Assembly: GCA_016197205.1 (NCBI GenBank)
Contig: JACPWG010000026.1
Coordinates: 47,062-111,061 of the forward strand
DNA: 64,000 nt
Reading direction: 5' to 3'
Origin: Planctomycetota bacterium
GTDB lineage: Bacteria > Planctomycetota > MHYJ01 > WSZJ01 > JACPWG01
Shown: piece by piece, positions 51,401-57,223 of the stretch
How positions within the stretch are numbered: position 1 is the first letter of the stretch
How the letters are laid out: every line of letters starts with the position of its first letter
Notes under the pieces: model-generated
Databases searched by the model: none
Seen by the model: the letters and a program-made list of their open reading frames with translations, nothing else
What the model was told of the DNA's origin: nothing
Made by a program: the position numbers and the translations under genes

Positions 51401-51657
51401 AAGCCGTTCCGCACGCAGAGGCTGCCGAATTTCTTGTCCTCTTCCCGGATGGCGAGGATCTGTTGGAGCCGGAGGATCTCGCTCACGTGGGCGGCGGTGA
51501 GGTAGCCTTTGGCCTGGAGGATCTCGCCGAGCTGGCGCGGCTCGCCCGCGAGCCCTTCGGAGTCCTGGACCTGGAGGGTTTCCTGAAGCTGGGCATCGGT
51601 GATGAGCCGGTTCTGGACCGCGATGCGACCGAAGACCAGGTCTGCTTGTGAGGGCAT
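48421..51657 (-). CDS. Multi-domain zinc-finger/Sm-like/TPR membrane protein
   Basis: A 1078-residue protein with an unusual order of parts. Residues 5-135: two or more tandem helical units like the N-terminal domain of GspE/MshE ATPases (FGRIAVQNRLITDAQLQETL, LGEILQAKGYLTAAHVSEIL, FGSLCVRNGFLSEAALKEAL, LGDILLEKGWITEQQRRAVI). After a Pro/Ala linker come two near-identical zinc fingers (CSSCSTLNPSTTSTCENC, CTACSTLNSPGATTCESC), then a four-CxxC zinc ribbon (about 410-450) and one membrane helix (FLAVAGALLLGLASLPFVL). The outer part has an Sm-like beta-domain (VTVLMKDGRSLQGELTDKGD) and TPR-like repeats. No ATPase domain is present. Function unknown; a signalling or assembly scaffold is an inference. 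The ATG at 51657 was chosen because the first helical unit starts there. Confidence 0.85.
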   Translation of the reverse strand: MPSQADLVFGRIAVQNRLITDAQLQETLQVQDSEGLAGEPRQLGEILQAKGYLTAAHVSEILRLQQILAIREEDKKFGSLCVRNGFLSEAALKEALELQKISVRGGGVPRRLGDILLEKGWITEQQRRAVITAQQRITSAVPSQSVPPPLPTPAPAAAPAAPPGFGGPSLESASAANNLFPSSPASAMFDPSLLSAPSPAQTVAEVAPAPAAPSPSGLDAFLGGGVVCSSCSTLNPSTTSTCENCHAPLAAFASGPSHAPAPSPAFGTPPGGAHDFGADAVGAGGAFGSLDLSVLPSPAPSPAKDMGAFSSGAVVCTACSTLNSPGATTCESCQAPLGGGADAHAAQPSARASAPSGGNAGGSSRSAPSHPAAPPPRTTRLPTEMLPADPHAHAQAGGGASGGMTAEGTLIQGICPLCHQAVPTPSPSCPGCGGRICPQCHRVAPPGIICAQCGFNWPELEVERSAKQFHWKDPRFLAVAGALLLGLASLPFVLGGGPKPPVPGPVQPEVQPGPPPAPDDSAGAAPPSCSEKWVVVPRSGPRHEGPVEAEADALAISEKGGKVSVPKADVDYLEAPGARSSDPKTPVAPAPLPATTPPGGGTDPAAGGGETPPDPGANPGGATGQTPEAAPPTAGAAVDLLAGLVSDPTQPPPFIDRTVTVLMKDGRSLQGELTDKGDTWEIKLKTARASVNKTVIRKADVAQIPKTPDLEYEERALALRKPKDPIGHALLAKWCIAGNLLDKAAYEYRMTVVEDPANQDAHRALGHPLLDGQFVAPWDLVSAAGRLLAEDKPEPAIAKLAPLVASRDKNLRRVDRFLALDATAKAYLKLGKLSDAGKTYEAMQELAEPGQKEILRARKKKIEECMKAGKKGAIELTAAQLAGAEQLEDGKPPLKPGWYPLVDERVMNLAVRGEALRLAADAKSKIADAVAKEADGEPALKLYEEVMDLASRASCLAADAGNDAIAGCAKQFLPFLLTLAGKYAEEADTDCPAKTPPAPGEKGKYAREVVTEWNKNLQAFLGKADRAEQTFRKAKALQERYPDALGDKAELLKETTRKVNEVLAADRKLANDLRSKIH

Positions 51658-51768
51658 GGCGCATCCTGTAAAGGTTCGTGTGGAGGAGCGGGCGGTGGAA
51701 TTATAGCGGGCGCGCTTGGGCCGAGTCAAGCGCAGCGGCGAAGCAGGCGGGTCGGGCCGCGGGCGGCC

Positions 51769-53169
51769 TCACCGGGGAAAGGTCAGCGGGATGCGCCCAT
51801 TGTAAAGCGCGACGGGGTCGTGCCGCTCCAGGTAGGCGTCGAGCGCGAGCCGGGCGGACCACGACACGGGCGCGTTCCAGAGCTCGCGACCGTTCGCCGT
51901 GACGAGGACGGGCCGCGTGGGATCGACGAGGCTCTCATTCAGCAGCAGGTCGCACTGGAGGACCCGCTGCGAGGTGAACTCGAACCGGTTGCCGTCGATG
52001 CGGGCCTCGAGGGAAGGGACGCCGTCCGCAACCTTGAGGTCGAGCCAGTGGAACCGGCCTGGACAGCGACGCCACCAGGCATTCATGAAACGAAGATGGC
52101 GAGGGAAGGAGGCGCGGCGGCGATCCGCCATCCAGCGGAGCGCGCTCGGCCCTTCGCCCCGCGGCCATTCGTGCCCGCCGTGAGGGAACTCGCGGTAGAC
52201 GAGCTGGGGGTGGCGGAGGCGGCGCAGCTCCGCGACGGGGCGCCGGGCGACGTCGACCGGGGTGTCGCCATCCGCGACCCCGTGCATGACGTAGAGGGGG
52301 CAGGTGAGGAGGTTGGGGAGGCACGGTTCCTCCGGGGAGTCGGGCGCGTAGCCCGCCACAGGCAGACTGCCGGCGAGCCAATCGCCGCGGAAGGCGGCGT
52401 CGTCCCAGGCCCAGCAGCCCCCCTGCGACAGGCCGGTGACGAACACGCGATCGGTGTCGGCGTGGAACGCCTGGAAGACCTCGCGGAGCATGAGTTGGAA
52501 GACGAGGTTTTGGGTTTCGGAGGCCGGGTAGCCGTGTCGGGTCGCGTGATCGGCCGGCAGGTCCGGCGAGACGACGAGGTAGTCGCGGGCATCCGCCCAC
52601 ACGGGGGGGCGGGCGCGCGCGGGGTCACTGCCCTGGGCGCGAAGACGGGGGCCGACATGGGCACGCCAGACCTCGGCGAAGTCCGGCGCCGCCACGAACA
52701 CGCCGAGCCCTTCGATGCCGTCGGTGGACGGGCCCTGATAGCTCACGAGGACCGGCCACGAGCGATCGTGCGAGTACGCGGCCGGCGCGTAGACGTGGAC
52801 CAGGAGGTCCCGATCCTTGAAGGAGAGGCGCAGCGTCTGGTACCCCGGGTGGCCGGAAAACGTGCGAACGCGGCGAATCGACTCCGCGAGGGCGCGGACA
52901 GGAAGCGCGTCGAGCGGGCGGAGATCGTCGGCGAGCGCGTCGCGTTCGGCGGGTGTAGCGGCGGCGAGGTAGCTGCGGACGATGGGGTCGATGGAGGAGG
53001 GGGCGGGCGGTGCAGGGGCGGGCGCGGTCGGGGAGGGAGCGGCGGGCGCAGCGGGGAGGGGGCCCGCGAGGACGAGGGCGAGGAGGGAAGCGGGAGCGCA
53101 GAGGAGCGCCGCGAGGCGGAGGCCGCGGAGGAGGGGAGACGCGGCGAGGGGTTGGGGCTGGATGCTCAC
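51769..53169 (-). CDS. Secreted alpha/beta-hydrolase (esterase/peptidase-like)
   Basis: A 466-residue protein with an N-terminal membrane/signal segment (residues 17-40) and a Pro/Ala-rich linker. The catalytic part has the nucleophile elbow GLSQGGC (TDRVFVTGLSQGGCWAWDDA), an acid in MHGVADGDTPV and the catalytic His in FPHGGHEW, in the order of prolyl-oligopeptidase/PHB-depolymerase-like esterases. A C-terminal beta-rich domain of about 110 residues, which may bind substrate, follows. The start is a GTG at 53169 with GGGGAA ten bases upstream. No neighbour suggests a pathway, and the substrate is unknown. Confidence 0.87.
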   Translation of the reverse strand: MSIQPQPLAASPLLRGLRLAALLCAPASLLALVLAGPLPAAPAAPSPTAPAPAPPAPSSIDPIVRSYLAAATPAERDALADDLRPLDALPVRALAESIRRVRTFSGHPGYQTLRLSFKDRDLLVHVYAPAAYSHDRSWPVLVSYQGPSTDGIEGLGVFVAAPDFAEVWRAHVGPRLRAQGSDPARARPPVWADARDYLVVSPDLPADHATRHGYPASETQNLVFQLMLREVFQAFHADTDRVFVTGLSQGGCWAWDDAAFRGDWLAGSLPVAGYAPDSPEEPCLPNLLTCPLYVMHGVADGDTPVDVARRPVAELRRLRHPQLVYREFPHGGHEWPRGEGPSALRWMADRRRASFPRHLRFMNAWWRRCPGRFHWLDLKVADGVPSLEARIDGNRFEFTSQRVLQCDLLLNESLVDPTRPVLVTANGRELWNAPVSWSARLALDAYLERHDPVALYNGRIPLTFPR

Positions 53170-53220
53170 GAAGATCGGTTCCCCGATTCGACAGGTTTTC
53201 GGAAATCGGATAGTCTTTTT

Positions 53221-53286
53221 TTACCGCATAGACGCGGAGACGCAGAGGACGTTCACTTGCTTGAACATCCTCAGCGTCTCTGCGCC
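53221..53286 (-). repeat. cgcagagg palindromic repeat, copy 2
   Basis: gacgcagaggacgttca, loop cttgc, ttgaacatcctcagcgtc: a 17-base stem with two mismatches. It is homologous to 41789-41850 and includes gacgcggagacgcagagg, which is also part of DR-160. Confidence 0.8.
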
Positions 53287-53328
53287 GCTCATCGTTCGAA
53301 GATTGTCTTCTTGCGACCATTTTTGCTT

Positions 53329-53392
53329 GGGTCGAACGCCACGAAAACCACAGATTTCCCAGGGCAGCCGCCGACCGCAACCAAAGGGACGA
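53329..53392 (+). repeat. Dispersed 65-bp repeat, copy 2
   Basis: gggtcgaacgccacgaaaac, then cccagggcagccgccgacc. It is homologous to 37651-37715. Confidence 0.7.
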
Positions 53393-53500
53393 GCCACAGA
53401 AGACGCCGCAAACACCGAAAGACGAACCGCGAATTCCGCCAATTTCGCGAATTTTCTACGGAGAATTCGTTTCCAGAAAAACAAACTTTTGCGAGCTTGT

Positions 53501-53550
53501 ATCACAGATTACGAAGCTGTGAAATCGTCGTTAATCTGTGACACAACAGC
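53501..53550 (+). repeat. Repeat family cacagatt, copy 2
   Basis: atcacagattacgaagctg, then tgaaatcgtcgttaatctg. The second phrase repeats the core at 12250-12270. Confidence 0.72.
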
Positions 53551-53596
53551 CCAAAAGCTTGTTTTTTTGGCAACCTTTCTCGGTGATCCCGGGGTC

Positions 53597-53690
53597 GACG
53601 AAACCACAGATTGCACAGATTTCACAGATTAGAATCGTCGCAATCTGTGTAATCTGTGACATCTAATCTGTGGTTCCGTCGTCGCTTGGC
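53597..53690 (+). repeat. Repeat family cacagatt, palindromic copy 3
   Basis: Opens gacgaaaccacagatt and closes aatctgtggttccgtc, an almost perfect terminal inverted repeat with further cacagatt and aatctgtg units inside. Confidence 0.8.
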
Positions 53691-53885
53691 TGCGGCCCCG
53701 CCGCGCTGGGCCGCTGCGGTTCGACCCCTCGTCCATCGGCCACGGCCCATCCACGTCGACGACCGTCTGTTAAAAAACCGTGGCCGATGGGCGCATTGTA
53801 GCTTCGCAACCGGAGCCGGGTCAACGTGGATCTCAGCCCGCGGCCGACGCTCCGGACCGCGCCCACCTGTTCTTCAGCTTCGCCG

Positions 53886-53913
53886 TTGACCCCGCGGGCC
53901 GCATCGCTATAAT
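53886..53913 (+). promoter_or_regulatory. Sigma-70-type promoter of the amylase gene
   Basis: TTGACC, spacer 16, TATAAT (exact consensus -10), about 74 bases before the ATG at 53987. Confidence 0.65.
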
Positions 53914-53986
53914 ACTCCCCTTTCCCGGGGCCGGTCAGAGACGCCCCCCCATTCTTCCCGTGTCCCGTCGTGGAGGCACCCAGCCC

Positions 53987-55357
53987 ATGCACCCGAGCAT
54001 CCTCACCCGCCGGGCGGGCGCAGCGGCACGGCTCGCGCTCGCCTTCGCCCTCGGCGCGCTGCTCTTCGCCGCGCCGGCCGCCCTTCACGCCGACGACGAC
54101 GTGATGCTGCAGGGCTTCTGGTGGGACTGCCCGGGGAACGGCACCTGGTACAACACCCTCCGGCTCAAGTCGACTCAGCTCAAGAACGCCGGCTTCAAGG
54201 CCGTTTGGCTCCCGCCCCCCTCCAAAGGCGCCTCCGGCGGCTCGTCGATGGGGTACGACGTCTTCGACCACTACGACCTCGGGGCGTATAACCAGAAGGG
54301 CACCGTCGCCACGCGCTTCGGGACGCTCAGCCAGCTCCGGTCGCTCGTGCGCTCCCTTCACCAGAACGGGATGCAGGCCTACGCGGACATCGTCCTCAAT
54401 CACGTGATGGGCGGCAATCTGGAACAAAACCCCATCACGGGTACGCAGACCTGGACGAAGTTCCTCTTCCCCCACCACCAGTTCGAAAAGGACTGGCGGG
54501 ACTTCCACCCGAACCTCGTACACGGGGACAACAACGGCCCCTATCATGACAAGCCGTTCGGGGAGGACCTCTGCCAGGCCTGGCCGCACTGCGCCACCGG
54601 GCTGAAGAAGTGGGGGGATTGGCTCACCTCCAAAGTCGGCTACGACGGCTATCGGCTCGATTTCGTGAAGGGAGTCGATCCCAACTTCGTCCGCGACTGG
54701 CTCGCCTACGGGCGCATGAACGGCAAGTTCGCGGTCAGCGAATACTGGGACGGCAACACCGACGCGCTCGACGCCTTCGTCGGCTCCACAGACGGCCGGT
54801 CCAGCGTGTTCGACTTCTCGCTCTTCTACACGCTGAAGGACATGGCGAACGACGGCTCCGGCGGCTTCGACATGCGCCGGCTGCACGCGGCCGGCTACGT
54901 ATCGAAGAACCCGTTCCGCGCCGTGACGTTCTGCGAGAACCACGACACCGATCGTTCGGACCCGATGTTCCGCGACAAGATGATGGGCTACGCCTACATC
55001 CTCACGATGGAAGGCCGCCCGTGCGTCTTTCTGAAAGACTACGACGTCTACGGACTGAAGCCGCGCATCGATAAATTGATCTCGATCCGACGGCAGTTCG
55101 CGGGCGGGAACACCACCGACCTCTACTCCGACCCCGACCTCTTCATCGCGCAGCGCAACGGCTACGGCGCCCTCCCCGGGTGCGTGCTGGTGCTGAACGA
55201 TCATCCGACGGCATGGCGCGGTGCGTGGGTGACCACGAAGTGGCCGGGCGCGGACCTGAAGGACTACACCGGCCAGGCGCAGACCAAGCACGTGGCCGCG
55301 GACGGTCGCGTCGAGCTGTGGGCCCCGCCGCGCGGGTACGCGGTCTACGCCCCGTAG
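53987..55357 (+). CDS. Secreted GH13 alpha-amylase
   Basis: A 456-residue glycoside hydrolase that cleaves internal alpha-1,4 bonds of starch or glycogen. The signal peptide (residues 1-35) ends in a run with AALHA. GH13 regions are visible: DIVLNHV (134-140), GYRLDFVKG with nucleophile D225, AVSEYWDG with acid/base E252 and FCENHDTDRSD with transition-state residue D320. The start MLQGFWWDCP and the short C-terminal domain match the bacterial liquefying-amylase branch, slightly shorter than the usual 480-510. GGAGG lies ten bases before the ATG. It follows a good promoter and seems to be transcribed alone or with the carboxypeptidase gene. Confidence 0.94.
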   Translation: MHPSILTRRAGAAARLALAFALGALLFAAPAALHADDDVMLQGFWWDCPGNGTWYNTLRLKSTQLKNAGFKAVWLPPPSKGASGGSSMGYDVFDHYDLGAYNQKGTVATRFGTLSQLRSLVRSLHQNGMQAYADIVLNHVMGGNLEQNPITGTQTWTKFLFPHHQFEKDWRDFHPNLVHGDNNGPYHDKPFGEDLCQAWPHCATGLKKWGDWLTSKVGYDGYRLDFVKGVDPNFVRDWLAYGRMNGKFAVSEYWDGNTDALDAFVGSTDGRSSVFDFSLFYTLKDMANDGSGGFDMRRLHAAGYVSKNPFRAVTFCENHDTDRSDPMFRDKMMGYAYILTMEGRPCVFLKDYDVYGLKPRIDKLISIRRQFAGGNTTDLYSDPDLFIAQRNGYGALPGCVLVLNDHPTAWRGAWVTTKWPGADLKDYTGQAQTKHVAADGRVELWAPPRGYAVYAP

Positions 55358-55390
55358 CGCCGCGATGCGCCGCAAGCGCGGTGGCCCCCC

Positions 55391-56314
55391 ATGACGATGC
55401 GGATCCGGCCCCCGAGCCTCCGCCCGCGCGACCTCGTCGCCGTCGTCGCCCCGTCCGCGGCGCCTCCCTACGACGACCTCATCCAGAAGGGGGTGGAGTT
55501 TCTCGAGGCGGAGGGGCTGCGCGTCCGACTCGGCGAAAGCGTCCTCAAGCATCGAGGGTACATCGGCCGCGACCGGGCGCTCCGCGCGCGCGACCTCGAA
55601 CGGCAGTTCGCCGACCGCCGCGTGAAGGGCATTTTCTGCCTCGTGGGCGGCTTCTCCGCGTTCGAGCTCCTGGACCTCCTCGACTACGCGCGGATCGCGC
55701 GCAGCCCGAAGATCTTCCTCGGCTTCTCGGACAACACTTCCCTCCTGAACGCGGTGCACGAGCGGACGGGGCTCGTGACCTTCATGGGGGAAAACGTGCT
55801 GTGGGGCTTGTCGGAGCGGCGGGAGCGGTCGAGGGAGCAGTTCGCGCGGGCGCTCTTTGATCCGCGCCCGCTGGGGCGGCTGGAGGGCGGGACGGAGGCG
55901 TGGCGGGACGGGCCGCCGCGGAGCGGTCGGACGGTGGCGGGAAATCTCTGGACGCTGGTGAGCCTGGCCGGGACTCCGTTCGCGCCGCGCTACCGGGGTC
56001 GGGTGCTCTTCTGGGAGGACGTGCGGATCAACGTGGACGACGTGAACTGCGCGCTGTGGCATTTGCGGCTCGCGGGCGCGTTCCGCGGCCTGACGGGGAT
56101 GGTGGCGGGCCACCTGGAGGGGGTGGACGAGGAGGAGTTCGGGTTGACCGTGCGGGACGCGCTTTTGCGCGTGTCGGAGGGGGAGGCCTGGCCGATCCTG
56201 AAGACGGAGGCCTTCGGGCACCGGGTGCCGAGCGCGGTGATTCCGATCGGCGTGCGGGCGCGGATCGGCGGCGGCGAGGTGGTGCTCGAGGAGTCGGGCG
56301 TGGAGGCGCGGTGA
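55391..56314 (+). CDS. LD-carboxypeptidase, family S66
   Basis: A 307-residue serine peptidase that trims the terminal D-alanine of murein tetrapeptides during peptidoglycan recycling. The catalytic triad is visible: Ser113 in LGFSDNT, Glu209 in LFWEDV, His277 in FGHRVPS. The N-terminal VAVVAPSAA and GGFSAFELLDLLDY are family signatures. There is no signal peptide, as usual for cytoplasmic LdcA. No ribosome site is evident; the start may be ATG 55391 or 55397. It lies 33 bases after the amylase gene on the same strand. Confidence 0.93.
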   Translation: MTMRIRPPSLRPRDLVAVVAPSAAPPYDDLIQKGVEFLEAEGLRVRLGESVLKHRGYIGRDRALRARDLERQFADRRVKGIFCLVGGFSAFELLDLLDYARIARSPKIFLGFSDNTSLLNAVHERTGLVTFMGENVLWGLSERRERSREQFARALFDPRPLGRLEGGTEAWRDGPPRSGRTVAGNLWTLVSLAGTPFAPRYRGRVLFWEDVRINVDDVNCALWHLRLAGAFRGLTGMVAGHLEGVDEEEFGLTVRDALLRVSEGEAWPILKTEAFGHRVPSAVIPIGVRARIGGGEVVLEESGVEAR

Positions 56315-56487
56315 CGGACCGCGAACGCGGGCGGGCTCGGAAGTCGGTCTTGACTTTCCTCCGCGCGGCGACTACGGTCGTAGCGTCAGGCGGAGTCTTC
56401 GCTGCCCCATCGGTGTCGAATGGAGACGCAAGCATGTTACAAACAACCAGGCCCATGCCGCGCACGCGTGCCGGCAAGGGAAAGGCC

Positions 56488-56730
56488 ATGGATCGAGTCG
56501 GCCTGAAGAGAGTTGAAGCGACGGCGTTGAAACTGACGATGCAAGAGCGCGCACGCCTTGCGGAGACGCTTTTGCTCAGCCTGGACGCGCCCGTCGAGGT
56601 GGAAGATCTACGCTTGTGGGTTGTCGAGGCCGAACGCAGACTCCGCGACCTGCGTACGGGCAAGGCGAAGGCGCGGTCGAGTTCCGATGCCTTGAGGCGA
56701 GCGCGGGCCGCGATCTCATGCGAAAGGTGA
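56488..56730 (+). CDS. Antitoxin of the stabil_TIGR02574 type
   Basis: An 80-residue protein; LTMQERARLAETLLLSLD followed by WVVEAERRLRDLRTGKAKARS is the signature of the Unstab_antitox family. An earlier start at 56434 (with GGAGACG upstream) would add 18 residues; 56488 was preferred because the N-terminus then matches the family. The toxin gene starts inside its last codons (13-base overlap), the usual arrangement in which the antitoxin comes first. Autoregulation is likely from the family. Confidence 0.87.
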   Translation: MDRVGLKRVEATALKLTMQERARLAETLLLSLDAPVEVEDLRLWVVEAERRLRDLRTGKAKARSSSDALRRARAAISCER

Positions 56731-57011
56731 CGGTCCACGACGAGGCGGTGGCCGAAATGATCGAGGCCGCCATCTTCTACGAGTCGCGCTCGCCGGGACT
56801 GGGCGAGCTCTTTCTGGACGAGATCGAGCGTGCCCTGGGACAAATTGCTCTTCACCCGGGGAGCGCGCCACGAGTGGGCAAGGATATCCGCCGGAAAATG
56901 CTTCGGCGATTTCCGTATGGGTTGCTCTACGCGGTCGCCCCTGGCGGACTCTCTGTCCTGGCGGTCGCGCACCAAGGACGCAAGCCAGGGTACTGGCGCC
57001 ATCGGAGGTAG
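56718..57011 (+). CDS. RelE/ParE-type toxin
   Basis: A 97-residue protein. VHDEAVAEMIEAAIFYESRS, then FLDEIERALGQIALHPGSA and RRFPYGLLYAVAPGGLSVLAVAHQGRKPGYWR, give the helix-helix-beta sheet RelE/ParE order and its basic C-terminus. It is paired with and overlaps the antitoxin gene. Whether it acts on gyrase or on translated mRNA cannot be told from the sequence. Both genes look intact. Confidence 0.9.
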   Translation: MRKVTVHDEAVAEMIEAAIFYESRSPGLGELFLDEIERALGQIALHPGSAPRVGKDIRRKMLRRFPYGLLYAVAPGGLSVLAVAHQGRKPGYWRHRR

Positions 57012-57025
57012 GCAGGGAAGCTAGT

Positions 57026-57169
57026 GGCCCGTTGACGAACTTCGGACACAGTCGTCAGCGCTGTCACGGCGGCTCGTAGCCCCTGCGGCCGTTCCGCGGG
57101 CCGGAGGCCCGCGCCCCCAGGCATCGGTCGATCCACGAAAATGCAAGATAATTCTTGCGCGGGCGCCTA
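57026..57169 (+). repeat. Chimeric palindromic element (IR-125/IR-145)
   Basis: The left half (ggcccgttgacgaacttcgg to the cggcggctcgtagcccctgc block) matches IR-125 at 22549-22673 read in reverse; the right half (ccaggcatcggtcgatccac to attcttgcgcgggcgc) matches the end of IR-145. The joint lies in the core gcgggccggaggcccgcgcc that both families share. Confidence 0.85.
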
Positions 57170-57223
57170 CTTCGAAGGCTTTCTTTCTGCCCCAGTGGAA
57201 CGGTCCCGGCTAGATTGGGTGCC

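Larger units (their letters stand above)
53170..53986. other. Long repeat-filled intergenic region
   Basis: Between divergent genes. It carries a cgcagagg palindrome (53221-53286), a 65-base repeat (53329-53392) and two cacagatt repeats (53501-53550 and 53597-53690). It is much richer in A and T than the genes. The amylase promoter is at 53886-53913. No credible gene. Confidence 0.75.
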
